From assembly GCA_963674575.2 (NCBI GenBank), contig CAXXQT010000001.1:620001-684000 (forward strand): a stretch of DNA of 64,000 nucleotides. Reading direction: 5' to 3'. This stretch comes from JAAYAY01 sp963674575 (GTDB taxonomy: Bacteria; Planctomycetota; Planctomycetia; Pirellulales; Thermoguttaceae). Position 1 is the stretch's first letter; every line of letters begins with the position of its first letter. The position numbers were made by a program, and so were the translations under genes. The notes beneath the pieces were generated by a model, which saw only the letters and a program-made list of their open reading frames with translations, did no database searches and was not told the origin of the DNA. Shown here in pieces: positions 43,589 through 52,332 of this stretch.

Positions 43589-43933
43589 TCACCCGGCGGC
43601 CGGTTCGATCGTGGCGTACATGGCCCCCTGGCAATCGTCGATCTCCTCGTCCCGACCGAAGGCGTGGATCTGATCCCGCTTCAACTCGGCATGTTCGAGG
43701 GTCGTGGTCAGCACAATCGCCTTCCCCTGGGTATCAACGGTCTTGGCGATCTGGTAACCACGCTCAAACGTGTGCCCAAAAACCTGCATCATCATGGCAA
43801 TCACGTAAGCGTAGGTGTGATCGTCGTCGTTCCAGAGAACCACGTTGTAGGGGGGCTGCCGCTTCGGCTTCTTCCGCTCATCCGCGTCCGGCTTCTGGGC
43901 CGGTTCGACAACGGCAGCCTGTTCTTGTGCCAT
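43589..43933 (-). CDS. clpS: ClpS adaptor of the ClpAP protease
   Basis: ClpS delivers N-degron substrates to ClpA/ClpC. The 114-residue protein has an unstructured charged N-terminal tail, then the core PPYNVVLWNDDDHTYAYVIA, with the N-degron-binding Asn-Asp-Asp. IAMMMQVFGHTFERGYQIAK and the strand GKAIVLTTTLEHAELKRDQI follow. Length and motifs are complete. It heads a three-gene leftward operon with the DUF2752 protein and the hydrolase, and is divergent from the M20 peptidase. Confidence 0.95.
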   Translation of the reverse strand: MAQEQAAVVEPAQKPDADERKKPKRQPPYNVVLWNDDDHTYAYVIAMMMQVFGHTFERGYQIAKTVDTQGKAIVLTTTLEHAELKRDQIHAFGRDEEIDDCQGAMYATIEPAAG

Positions 43934-44165
43934 GTTTTTCGAGTCTTGGTTTGGGACTTGTGCGCAATTCGCACGAATGTTCGCCAGCCACGTGGGGTTG
44001 CGAGTTCGACCCGCTTTGGCTACATCGGGTGGGTTGAGTACGTATCCGCGAGGTCCAACCCCATTGGCCGGTGACGCCCACGACCATTATATTGGACGAT
44101 TCCTTGGATCGGGAAGTCACACCCGGCGCGACATGTCCACGCAATCGCAGAGGAAAAGCAACCTC

Positions 44166-45530
44166 ATGGCCAAAATCGAATCCTATCTCAACGAACATTC
44201 CGACACATTTCTGGCCGAATTGTTCGACCTCTTGCGAGTGCCCAGCGTGAGCGCTGACCCCGATCACGCCGGCGACATGACCACGGCCGCCCAGTGGCTG
44301 GCCGACAAGCTCGCCGCCATTGGCATGAAGTCGGAAGTCGTTGCTACAGAAGGACATCCGATAGTCTACGGCGAGTCCCCCCGAGTCGAAGGGGCCCCCA
44401 CGGTCCTTGTCTACGGACACTACGACGTCCAGCCCGTCGACCCGCTGGACCTTTGGACCTCCCCCCCCTTTGAGCCGGAAATCCGCGAAGGTCGGATCTT
44501 CGCCCGGGGGGCCACCGACGACAAGGGCCAGGCCCTCACCCACATATTCAGCGCCCAGGCGTGGCTCCAGGCCGAGGGGCGGTTGCCCATCAATCTGAAA
44601 TACCTCATCGAGGGCGAAGAGGAGATCGGCAGTGACGCCCTCACCAAGTTCGTTGCGGAGAATACGGACAAACTAGCCTGCGATTGCATCGTCGTCAGCG
44701 ACTGCGCCCAGTTCGGACCGGGCCAGCCCGCCATCACCTACGGCCTGCGCGGGATCGCCTGCTTCGAGATCGTCGTCCAGGGCCCCAATCGCGACCTGCA
44801 CTCCGGCTCCTTCGGCGGCTCGATCACCAATCCGGCCATAGCGCTGTCTCGTATTCTGAGCGGCCTGATCGGCGATGACGGCACGATCCAGATCCCGGGC
44901 TTCTACGACGACGTGGTTCCCCTCACCGAAGCCGAACGAAGCCAGATGGCCGACTTGCCCTTCGACGAATCCGAGTACCGGACCCAGGTCGGAGTACCGG
45001 ACACTTGGGGCGAGGCAGGCTACACCTCCCTCGAACGCCGCTGGGCTCGACCCACCTTCGACATCAACGGTCTGACGAGCGGTTACCAGGGCACGGGCGC
45101 CAAAACGATCATCCCCAACCGAGCCTCGGCCAAGATCAGCTTCCGCCTGGTGCCCAACCAGTCGCCGGAAACGCTCGATCGGGCCGTCCGCGATTTCGTC
45201 CAGACCCTGGCCCTGCCGGGTGTGAAGGTCGAAGTGCTTGGTATGCACGGCGCGCCGGGTCTGCTGGTTTCACCCGATAGCCCCTATGTGGCCGCCGCCT
45301 CGAAGGCCATCGAACAAGCCTTCGGCAAGGCCCCTGTCATGACCCGCGAGGGAGGCTCGATTCCCGTCGTGGCCACTCTCAACCAGCAGTTGAAGGCCGA
45401 CGCCCTGCTGCTCGGTTGGGGCCAGGACGACGACAACGCCCACAGCCCCAATGAGAAGTTTCTCGTTGAGGATTTCTATCGAGGAATCCGGGCGAGCGCG
45501 CGATTGTGGGAAGAGATTGCACAGATTTGA
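44166..45530 (+). CDS. M20-family dipeptidase
   Basis: A zinc peptidase of 454 residues. The metal-binding motif VLVYGHYDVQPVDPLDLW lies near residue 80, the bridging aspartate in RGATDDKGQALTH, and the catalytic glutamate in YLIEGEEEIGSDAL near 150. Dimerisation-domain features are DLHSGSFGGSITNPAIALSR and GYQGTGAKTIIPNRASAKIS, and the last metal histidine lies in DDDNAHSPNEKFLVEDF. The ATG at 44166 follows AGAGGA; an ATG at 44133 is an alternative. Confidence 0.94.
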   Translation: MAKIESYLNEHSDTFLAELFDLLRVPSVSADPDHAGDMTTAAQWLADKLAAIGMKSEVVATEGHPIVYGESPRVEGAPTVLVYGHYDVQPVDPLDLWTSPPFEPEIREGRIFARGATDDKGQALTHIFSAQAWLQAEGRLPINLKYLIEGEEEIGSDALTKFVAENTDKLACDCIVVSDCAQFGPGQPAITYGLRGIACFEIVVQGPNRDLHSGSFGGSITNPAIALSRILSGLIGDDGTIQIPGFYDDVVPLTEAERSQMADLPFDESEYRTQVGVPDTWGEAGYTSLERRWARPTFDINGLTSGYQGTGAKTIIPNRASAKISFRLVPNQSPETLDRAVRDFVQTLALPGVKVEVLGMHGAPGLLVSPDSPYVAAASKAIEQAFGKAPVMTREGGSIPVVATLNQQLKADALLLGWGQDDDNAHSPNEKFLVEDFYRGIRASARLWEEIAQI

Positions 45531-45546
45531 GTGGCAGATAGTTTTT

Positions 45547-45578
45547 CTGTCCGCAGATGGCGCAGATGGACGCAGATA
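45547..45578 (+). repeat. Left arm of 32-bp perfect inverted repeat flanking the GxxExxY gene
   Basis: This arm (45547-45578) pairs perfectly with 46101-46132. It contains three tandem CGCAGATGG-type units. Together with the 55-bp direct repeats (45667-45721 and 46120-46174) it marks the segment as an insertion. Confidence 0.85.
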
Positions 45579-45728
45579 AGGAAAAGAGAGAGAACCCCGG
45601 AGTAAAAAGCGAACCAGTCACCAGCTTCGGCCCCTCAAACCAAACACCTGTTCCCCCTAAAAACAACATCTGCGGACAACTTGGACCCAGCCTCACAAGG
45701 ATTCCATTGAACCGATATTGGCACGCCG

Positions 45729-46163
45729 ATGAATGGTGACCCGGAGACCTACGCGGTAATCGGTGCATGCATGGAAGTGCACACCGAACTCGGACACGGA
45801 TTCCTCGAAGCCGTTTACCAAAAGGCGCTGGCTGCAGAACTCACTCTCCGCAACATCCCCTTTGCACGCGAACAAGAATACGAGGTGCTATACAAGGGCA
45901 ACCGAATTGACGCAAAGTACAAAGCCGACTTCGTCTGTTTTGGCTCCATCATCCTCGAACTAAAGGCTCTCACCGCCCTCTCCAGCGCCCACGAAGCCCA
46001 AGTCATCAATTACCTCAAAGCAACCGGGCTGGAACGAGGACTACTCATCAACTTCGGAACCCCCAAACTCCAATACAAACGCCTGATCCTCTCAAAACAA
46101 TATCTGCGTCCATCTGCGCCATCTGCGGACAGCATGGACCCAGCCTCAAAAGGATGTCATTAG
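45729..46163 (+). CDS. GxxExxY-family protein
   Basis: A 144-residue small protein with the family pattern GACMEVHTELGHGFLEAVYQ (the GxxExxY motif is GFLEAVY). It continues with EYEVLYKGNRIDAKYKADFV and ILELKALTALSSAHEAQVIN, a PD-(D/E)xK-like nuclease arrangement (KADF ... ELKA). It ends in GLLINFGTPKLQYKRLIL. The last 20 or so residues are encoded by the right repeat arm. It lies between the M20 gene and serS inside matching inverted and direct repeats, so it probably moved here as a unit. The function of the family is not established. Confidence 0.9.
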   Translation: MNGDPETYAVIGACMEVHTELGHGFLEAVYQKALAAELTLRNIPFAREQEYEVLYKGNRIDAKYKADFVCFGSIILELKALTALSSAHEAQVINYLKATGLERGLLINFGTPKLQYKRLILSKQYLRPSAPSADSMDPASKGCH

Positions 46164-46174
46164 ACCCATGTTGG
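46101..46174 (-). repeat. Right inverted arm and second 55-bp direct repeat
   Basis: 46101-46132 is the right arm of the perfect 32-bp inverted repeat. 46120-46174 matches 45667-45721 in direct orientation at about 46 of 55 positions and includes the serS start codon; in the left copy the corresponding codon is ATA. Confidence 0.8.
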
Positions 46175-47445
46175 ACCGAAAATTCATCGTCGAAAACGCC
46201 GAACAGGTCAAGCAAAACTGCGTCAATCGCGGCGTCACCGCCGACGTGGACCAGTTCGTGGCCCTGGAAACCCAACGCCGGGAGTTGCAGGCGGAAGTGG
46301 AAGAACTCAATCGCAAGGCGAACGAGGTCTCCAAGTCGATCGGCAAGGCCAAGGACGCCGACGAGCGGGAAGCCCGCAAGGAAGAAGGACGTCGCCTCCG
46401 CGAGGAGACCAACGCCAAACGTTCCACGCTCGACGAGTTGTCGGCCCAGATGGACGCGATCCAGCGTTCCATTCCGAACATGTCGCACCCCGACGCCCCG
46501 GTGGGCGAAGACGACAAGTCGAACCTCGAAGTGGCCCGGGGAAAGACGCCCCTGCCCAAGTTCGATTTCGAGCCCCTCGACCACGTGGCCCTGGGCGAGA
46601 AACTCGACCTGATCGACTTCGAAGGCGGCGCCCGCGTGGCCGGCCACGGCTTCTACTTCTTGAAGAACGACGCCGTCCTGCTGGAACTCGCCCTCCAGCG
46701 TTACGCCCTGGGCCTCCTCATGGCCGAGGGCTTCACGCCCATGACCACGCCCGACCTGGCAACGAACGAGGTGCTGGAGGGAACCGGCTACATCCCCCGC
46801 GGACCGGAGACCCAGATCTACAGCATCGAGAATCAGAACCTGAGCCTGGTGGCCACCGCCGAGATCACCCTCGGCGGCCTGCTCGCCGGCCAGACCATCG
46901 ACGCCGAGGCCCTGCCCCTGAAACTCTGCGGCATCAGCCACTGCTTCCGAACCGAGGCCGGCGCCCACGGCAAGGACAGCCGCGGACTCTACCGCGTCCA
47001 CCAGTTCACCAAGGTGGAAATGTTCGCCTTCACCCTGCCCGACGACAGCGAGGCCATGCTCGACCACCTTCGCGACCTGGAATGCCGCCTCTTCGACGGG
47101 CTCGGCGTTCCCTATCGCGTCGTCGATACCGCCACGGGCGACCTGGGCGGTCCGGCCTATCGCAAGTTCGACCTGGAAGCCTGGCTTCCCGGCCGCGGCG
47201 GCTTCGGCGAAGTGACCAGCACTTCGAACTGCACCGACTACCAGGCCCGGCGCCTCAACGCCCGCTTCAAGGTCAAGGGCGAGAAGGGCACCAAGTTCGT
47301 CCACACCCTCAACGGCACCGCCATCGCCATCAGCCGCGCCATGATCGCCGTCCTTGAAAACTACCAGCAGGCCGACGGCTCGATCGTCGTCCCCGAAGTC
47401 CTGCGAGCCATCGTCGGCAAGGACCGCATCGAACCCCGCGGCTGA
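46168..47445 (+). CDS. serS: Seryl-tRNA synthetase
   Basis: A class II synthetase charging tRNA-Ser and tRNA-Sec. The 425-residue protein has an N-terminal coiled-coil arm (ETQRRELQAEVEELNRKANE ... STLDELSAQMDAIQ) that reaches the tRNA extra arm. Class II motif 2 is HCFRTEAGAHGKDSRGLYRV near residue 268, and motif 3 is NGTAIAISRAMIAVLENYQQ near residue 390. Length and motifs are complete. The ATG at 46168 lies only four bases after the GxxExxY stop and within the right direct repeat. Confidence 0.96.
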   Translation: MLDRKFIVENAEQVKQNCVNRGVTADVDQFVALETQRRELQAEVEELNRKANEVSKSIGKAKDADEREARKEEGRRLREETNAKRSTLDELSAQMDAIQRSIPNMSHPDAPVGEDDKSNLEVARGKTPLPKFDFEPLDHVALGEKLDLIDFEGGARVAGHGFYFLKNDAVLLELALQRYALGLLMAEGFTPMTTPDLATNEVLEGTGYIPRGPETQIYSIENQNLSLVATAEITLGGLLAGQTIDAEALPLKLCGISHCFRTEAGAHGKDSRGLYRVHQFTKVEMFAFTLPDDSEAMLDHLRDLECRLFDGLGVPYRVVDTATGDLGGPAYRKFDLEAWLPGRGGFGEVTSTSNCTDYQARRLNARFKVKGEKGTKFVHTLNGTAIAISRAMIAVLENYQQADGSIVVPEVLRAIVGKDRIEPRG

Positions 47446-47482
47446 TGACCGGTTCGGGCCGCTGCGTTGCGTGCGCTTGGTG

Positions 47483-47590
47483 TCGCCCGTAGCCCGCGCA
47501 GCGCGGCGATACGGTTGTGGCCCCAGGCGTGAGCCTGGGGGCAAGGCGATCGCAAAACAACTCGAAAGCCCGCGCAGCGCGGCGAAACAG
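47483..47590. repeat. CCCGCGCAGCGCGGCGA / CCCCAGGCGTGAGCCTGGGG repeat, copy 1
   Basis: Two CCCGCGCAGCGCGGCGA units (about 47491-47508 and 47570-47585) enclose the hairpin CCCCAGGCGTGAGCCTGGGG (47522-47541). The same set recurs in inverted order at 60768-60885. It lies between convergent serS and ntrC and could end both transcripts. Confidence 0.65.
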
Positions 47591-47712
47591 AAGCCGTTTT
47601 CGGGCCCAGTCCTGGTCCGTACAGCTAGAGAGACACAACAAAGCGCGCAGGTCGCTGTTTCACCACGCTCCGACCTCTTCATCGGCCCAGGGACGGGGAG
47701 CGGCCGGAACGA

Positions 47713-49182
47713 TCACTCCTTTGCCGTCTTGTCTTCCGCCCGGGGCACCGAGTTCGGAAAAGGCTCCATGGTCCGCAGTTTGGCGCGGAGCGTCACCTGG
47801 CTCAGGCCCAGAATCTTCCCCGCCTGGCTTCGCACACCTCCGGCATGCTCCATCGCTGCCAGAATAATCAGCCGGTCAAATTGCTCCCTGGCCCGACGGT
47901 AGAGATCCGTCTCGCCATTGGCGATCCAGGCCTCGAAGTCCTGCCGAAGAGACTCCCACGCCGTGTCCGGCACGGATTGGCCCTCCACGGGCTCTTCTTC
48001 CTCGGCCCCCGCCTCCTCCAGCAACTCGACGGGAAGGAACTCCGGGACGATGGCCACGCCCGCCGAGGCAATGAGCGCCTGCCGAAGCACGTTCTGCAGT
48101 TCTCGCACGTTCCCCGGCCATCGATGCGACTGCAGCAACTCGATGGCTTCCGGCGAGATCGACTGGACCGAAGTGCCAAGTTGCCGGTTGTAGCGGTAAA
48201 GGAAATAGTGGGCCAGTTCGGGTAGGTCTTCCGGGCGATCGCGAAGCGGTGGCAACGAAATTGTCACGCCTCCAAGCCGATAGTACAAGTCCTTGCGAAA
48301 CCGCCCTTCCTCGATGAAAGAGTCCAGGTCCTGATTCGTGGCTGCCACAATGCGAACGTCCACGGAGATGCTCTCGCTCCCTCCGATGCGTTCGAACCGC
48401 CCCTCCTGAATCAACCGGAGAATCTTGGCTTGAGTGTGCGGGGCCATGTCGCCCACTTCGTCCAGAAACAGCGTGCCACCGTGGCATTGCTCGAACTTTC
48501 CTATTCGCCGGCGATCGGCGCCCGTGAATGCGCCTCGCTCGTGGCCGAATAGCTCGCTCTCCAGCAGCGATTCAGGGATCGCCGCACAGTTAATTGCCAG
48601 AAACGGCTTCTGATTCCTTCGGCTGTGATGGTATATCGCCCTGGCAACCAGTTCTTTGCCCGTGCCGCTCTCGCCGAGAATGAGAACATTCACGTCCTGC
48701 GGGGCAACTCGGCCAATTTGCTTGCAAACCGCCTGCATCGCCGCACCGCTGCCGATAAGACGATCGGGGCGATCTTCCGGCCGATCCCCCTCGTCGATGA
48801 GGGCGGGCACCTGCGCCAATCGGCTGATCGCAATCGCTTGCTGGACAATTTGCTTGAGCTGTTGTGCGTCGAGTGGCTTGGTCAGGTAATCGTACGCCCC
48901 GAGCTTCATCGCCTCGATCGCCGTCTCCGTCGTCCCGAACCCCGTGATGAAGATGATCAGGCTTCGGGGACTGACTTCACGCAATTCCTCGAACACCTCG
49001 AGCCCGGAGCGGCTCCCGAGCCGAATGTCGAGGAGGATCACCTCGGGAGAATGTTCCAGGGCAAGCTGCAACCCCGCCTCGGCCGTCTCCGCGTCAAAGA
49101 GCAGGATCTCCTCCCTCGCAAACACGGCCTTGATGCTTAACCTGATGCTCGGTTCGTCATCGATAATGAGCAACTTCGCCAT
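47713..49182 (-). CDS. NtrC-family sigma-54-dependent response regulator
   Basis: The 489-residue activator has a receiver (residues 1-120) with the phospho-aspartate in VILLDIRLGSRSG. The AAA+ domain (about 140-375) carries GESGTGKELVARAIY (Walker A) and the sigma-54 contact loop ELFGHERGAFTGADR, then GGTLFLDEVGDMAP (Walker B). A C-terminal Fis-type helix-turn-helix (AGKILGLSQVTLRAKLRTM) follows. It is therefore a complete bacterial enhancer-binding protein. The kinase gene lies 15 bp upstream in the same direction. A candidate sigma-54 promoter and upstream dyad lie beyond the kinase, at 51003-51155. Confidence 0.95.
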   Translation of the reverse strand: MAKLLIIDDEPSIRLSIKAVFAREEILLFDAETAEAGLQLALEHSPEVILLDIRLGSRSGLEVFEELREVSPRSLIIFITGFGTTETAIEAMKLGAYDYLTKPLDAQQLKQIVQQAIAISRLAQVPALIDEGDRPEDRPDRLIGSGAAMQAVCKQIGRVAPQDVNVLILGESGTGKELVARAIYHHSRRNQKPFLAINCAAIPESLLESELFGHERGAFTGADRRRIGKFEQCHGGTLFLDEVGDMAPHTQAKILRLIQEGRFERIGGSESISVDVRIVAATNQDLDSFIEEGRFRKDLYYRLGGVTISLPPLRDRPEDLPELAHYFLYRYNRQLGTSVQSISPEAIELLQSHRWPGNVRELQNVLRQALIASAGVAIVPEFLPVELLEEAGAEEEEPVEGQSVPDTAWESLRQDFEAWIANGETDLYRRAREQFDRLIILAAMEHAGGVRSQAGKILGLSQVTLRAKLRTMEPFPNSVPRAEDKTAKE

Positions 49183-49197
49183 AGATGGCCACCAACC

Positions 49198-50709
49198 CTA
49201 TCCTCGCCCCAATTCCATGGGCGTCGTTTCTTTGAAGTTCTCAGGTCGTTCTTTGCCGATCGCGGGGAGTCCCACTCGGAACACGGCGCCGCACGAGTCT
49301 TGATTCGCCGCCGTAAGCTTGCCTCCGTGCCGCTCGACAATTCGTTGGCTGATCGCCAATCCCAGGCCCGTGCCTCGTTCCTTCGTGGTAACAAACGGCT
49401 CGAACAGCCGTTCCAGAACCGACTGGGGAATTCCCGTGCCGGAATCGGTGAAGATGACTTCGACCGGAGCCTCCGAATCCCGACATTGCACCACGACCTC
49501 CAGGTCGCCGCCTTCAGGCATCGACTCCACGCCATTCAGAAGCAGATTGACAAACACCTGGTTCAACTGTTCCGGATCGCCGTTGACTTCAACCGGTTCG
49601 TCCGGCCAGTCCTCGCGTATGGTGACACTTTGCCGGACCGCGTGCCCTTCCACAAGGTTGAGGGCACGATGCAGAGTGTTGCGAATGTCGTGGCGAATCA
49701 TCTGCATCTGCGGAGGACGCCCAAAGTCCAGAAGCCCCTGAATCGTGCTCTCCATGCGCACGATCTGTTCCAACACGACTCGCATGTGCTCCTCGCTGAG
49801 CGACTGGCCGGGCGGCCCGTCCGCGGCGGTCTGGATCAGAAGCTTCACGGAAGTGAGCGGATTGCGAAGTTCGTGCGCCACGCCCGATGCCATCTCGCCA
49901 ATCGCCGCCAACCGGTCGGCTCGCATGGCCTCCTGCCGGGCTTGCTGAAGCTGTTCCACGATCTCCTTGATACGCGACGACACCGCTTGCACCTGTTGCT
50001 GCAGGGCCGGCAGATCGTCCGTCGGATGCACGTTCACACAGCCGATCTCCTGCTCCATTCCACTCGCGGCGTCGTTGAGGTTGATGCTGATCTGCGAAAT
50101 GGAACGACGCAAACCCCGCGCAACCCACAAGCCCCAGAGGATGCCGACCACCGGACCGGCAATCCAGAAAACCACCATGATCAGATCGAACGCAACGTGA
50201 AACCGGCCGCGGTCCGAGGTCGCGTCTGCAATCGTTTGTTCCTCGGCCTTCAAGTATTGCTGGCAGGAATCGGCAATGGCATGCGCGAGCTGTACCATCT
50301 CCCTGGGACGAGGACTTTCAACGCCCGGCTCCGACGCGGGATCCAGCCGCCGCGCAACGCACTGCTCGTACCTCGCGAACTGATCGCCAATGGTCGCCGC
50401 CAGAAGTTGTGCCTCGGGCGATTTTGAATCCTCCGCAAGGGTGGCAAGGTGAGTCTTGAACGACTCCTCCAGTTCGGCAACTTCCATTCGCGTGTGGCTG
50501 TCAGCCGTCTCGCTTACGTCCGTCGCTGTTGCGTGCAATCGCCACAAAACCCCCACCATCGAGTCGGCCGACTGGATCGCCGTGACACTTTCGCTCAGCT
50601 CATCCGACTGGGAGTTGTAGACGTGGTTCACGTAGTAGATGGTTGCGCACCCTATCGCCAGCCAAAGCAGGCTGACTACAGCGGTCGGTGTCGCCACCCT
50701 CTTCAACAT
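49198..50709 (-). CDS. Membrane sensor histidine kinase of the NtrC pair
   Basis: The 503-residue kinase has a first helix (residues 8-28), a periplasmic four-helix-like sensor of about 150 residues, and a second helix near 180-200 (FDLIMVVFWIAGPVVGILWG). A HAMP-like linker with coiled coil (QQVQAVSSRIKEIVEQLQQA) follows. The H-box GVAHELRNPLTSVKLLIQTA lies near 277, and the ATPase is complete (NLLLNGVESMPEGG, DSGTGIPQS, RGTGLGLAISQRIVERHGG). It probably phosphorylates the neighbouring NtrC-type regulator. The ligand is not evident. Confidence 0.94.
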   Translation of the reverse strand: MLKRVATPTAVVSLLWLAIGCATIYYVNHVYNSQSDELSESVTAIQSADSMVGVLWRLHATATDVSETADSHTRMEVAELEESFKTHLATLAEDSKSPEAQLLAATIGDQFARYEQCVARRLDPASEPGVESPRPREMVQLAHAIADSCQQYLKAEEQTIADATSDRGRFHVAFDLIMVVFWIAGPVVGILWGLWVARGLRRSISQISINLNDAASGMEQEIGCVNVHPTDDLPALQQQVQAVSSRIKEIVEQLQQARQEAMRADRLAAIGEMASGVAHELRNPLTSVKLLIQTAADGPPGQSLSEEHMRVVLEQIVRMESTIQGLLDFGRPPQMQMIRHDIRNTLHRALNLVEGHAVRQSVTIREDWPDEPVEVNGDPEQLNQVFVNLLLNGVESMPEGGDLEVVVQCRDSEAPVEVIFTDSGTGIPQSVLERLFEPFVTTKERGTGLGLAISQRIVERHGGKLTAANQDSCGAVFRVGLPAIGKERPENFKETTPMELGRG

Positions 50710-51002
50710 GGCCCTGTCTCCACAACCCGATCAATGTTTCGCTCAACGACGGCGATGGCGGATTCCATAATCCGCAACGTCGGTATCAATGGGATCGTGC
50801 AATCGCAACCACGAAGTGACCCGAAATTCCACGAAGACCCGATCGTGACCCTAAGAACCTATCCCAAAACCACCGCGATGGTCTCCCATGGGCGGAGAAT
50901 CGCCGCATCACCAACGGTTTTGGAATCGGCTCTAAATATACTGTAGCACAAGAGTTGCGCCCCTTCGAGCTGGTGGCAGGCCTCTCAACGCACCTGAAAC
51001 AA

Positions 51003-51022
51003 ACTGTCATCCCGCTGACAGT
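51003..51022 (+). promoter_or_regulatory. Candidate enhancer (UAS) for the NtrC-type regulator
   Basis: ACTGTCA-TCCCGC-TGACAGT is a perfect 7-bp dyad with a 6-bp spacer, centred about 129 bp upstream of the -24 element at 51141. This is the typical position of an enhancer for an NtrC-family activator. Confidence 0.7.
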
Positions 51023-51139
51023 ATCTTTCATCCGCCTCCACTCGACGCACGCTGCCGCCCGCACCCCAGGCGTGCGCCCATTGCCGTAAACCTCCTGACA
51101 AATCTCAGTTACGACAAATCAGAAGAACCGTCGGAAGAT

Positions 51140-51155
51140 CGGCATGACGGTTGCT
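51140..51155 (+). promoter_or_regulatory. Candidate sigma-54 promoter of the hibernation operon
   Basis: GGCATGACGGTTGC has GG at 51141-51142 and GC at 51153-51154, separated by exactly ten bases. TTGC is in the -12 position and GGCA in the -24 position, so it fits the sigma-54 consensus. It lies 145 bp upstream of the gene at 51299. The 50710-51298 gap holds this, the dyad and no gene. Confidence 0.75.
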
Positions 51156-51298
51156 CTCATTTCGGCCATCGGAACTGAGCCTCCCTGCTCCTTGCACGCA
51201 CCATTCCCAAAGGCTCGTGGCCGGGGGGGCGAGGTCCGGACATTCCAAGTCGTTGAGATAGACCCGGTAGGAACGTCGAGTGTCACGGAGAAATTGCT

Positions 51299-51673
51299 AT
51301 GCAGCTACAGATTCACCTCAAGCGTTTACAAATCGGCAGGGCACTGCGGGATCAGATCCTGGAACAGTTTGAAACGGCCTTCGAACGGCTGGCACGCCAT
51401 ATTCGTTCCATCACGGTTCGCCTCATCGACATGAACGGTCCCCACGGCGGCCTCGACAAACGATGCCAGGTCGCCGTGCACCTTCATCGAGGTGGAACCA
51501 TACGCGGCGGGCGCACCGACAGGGATCTCGTTGCGGCCGTGAACCTCGCGACAGATCGGGTAACCCACGCCGTCTCCCGTGAACTGAAGAAGAGGCGGAG
51601 CCGAGCGGACCGGATCAAAGCTTGGCCCATGAACGAAGACAACGGCGACTGGATGCTCCCCTCGCAAGCCTGA
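51299..51673 (+). CDS. Ribosome hibernation factor of the HPF/RaiA family
   Basis: The 124-residue protein begins MQLQIHLKRLQIGRALRDQI and has VRLIDMNGPHGGLDKRCQVA and DLVAAVNLATDRVTHAVSRE. The strand-helix order and the basic C-terminal run KKRRSRADRIK fit a short HPF/RaiA-type factor that binds idle 30S subunits. The family was once called sigma-54 modulation protein. The ATG at 51299 is preceded by GGAG at 51287-51290. It is the first gene after the sigma-54 promoter and divergent from the NtrB/NtrC pair. Confidence 0.85.
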   Translation: MQLQIHLKRLQIGRALRDQILEQFETAFERLARHIRSITVRLIDMNGPHGGLDKRCQVAVHLHRGGTIRGGRTDRDLVAAVNLATDRVTHAVSRELKKRRSRADRIKAWPMNEDNGDWMLPSQA

Positions 51674-51783
51674 CGGATTACGAGAAGTCACGTCCCGTGG
51701 TGCAGAGCACCGCCCGGAAGCACGTGATAGGCCCAGTCCTTCGAAACCCGCCATCATCCGGGTAACCAGAAAGAGAGGCTGAC

Positions 51784-52056
51784 ATGGTTGAGGAGACAGC
51801 CTTCAAATACGTACTTATGCTGCCGGCGGCGCTGGGCCTGGTAGCCCTTTGGATTGTCATTGGTAGCATTGGAGCCCAAATTGCCGCTCGACACGCAGCC
51901 CACCGTTCGTCTCGGAAATGTCCGCGATGTCAAACTCACCTGCAAGATGTGCGGCAAGGCCTCCACAATCGCTTCCTGGCAACGCTGTTCCTCGTGGATA
52001 TTGCGCGCCACGCATGCCAGCAATGCGGATTCCGGCGTTCGGTTTGGAAAGCCTAA
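51784..52056 (+). CDS. Small membrane protein with a zinc-ribbon-like tail
   Basis: The 90-residue protein has one hydrophobic helix (residues 8-30, YVLMLPAALGLVALWIVIGS) followed by a cytoplasmic CPRC ... CQQC pair (residues 46-49 and 78-81) that could bind zinc. GAGAGG lies upstream of the start. It is 110 bp downstream of the hibernation gene and 24 bp upstream of the next, so the three are probably co-transcribed. The function is unknown. Confidence 0.65.
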   Translation: MVEETAFKYVLMLPAALGLVALWIVIGSIGAQIAARHAAHRSSRKCPRCQTHLQDVRQGLHNRFLATLFLVDIARHACQQCGFRRSVWKA

Positions 52057-52080
52057 GCCCGGGAGAGAGGGAGGAATATC

Positions 52081-52296
52081 ATGCAAACTGAACCCATGCC
52101 AAGGGCCGACGCCAACACGTCGCTCGCCGGTTGTCTGGTCGCGGTAAGATACGCGGACATCCGATATCTCGGCGGTCGAACTGCTGAAGGAGTCCCCGCA
52201 ACCATGGCCCATTGGCGCCGCTATGTCCTCGTCCTGATGGTCGCATCCACGGCCGTGTGGCTCACCGCCCACATAATCCCAGGCTTCGGACTCTAG
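52081..52296 (+). CDS. Small single-pass membrane protein
   Basis: A 71-residue frame with GGAGG nine bases upstream of the ATG. The first 41 residues are hydrophilic; a C-terminal helix follows (YVLVLMVASTAVWLTAHIIP). An internal ATG at 52204 with its own AAGGAG could instead start a 30-residue micropeptide consisting almost only of this helix. Either way it ends the operon, just before an inverted repeat. Confidence 0.5.
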   Translation: MQTEPMPRADANTSLAGCLVAVRYADIRYLGGRTAEGVPATMAHWRRYVLVLMVASTAVWLTAHIIPGFGL

Positions 52297-52332
52297 GGGC
52301 CCGAAGTCATCTCGAACACCCTACCGCATCGC

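Noticed and set aside
46048..47682. Long - strand frame of 544 codons opposite serS
   Set aside because: The + strand encodes a complete SerS; the minus frame has no motif.
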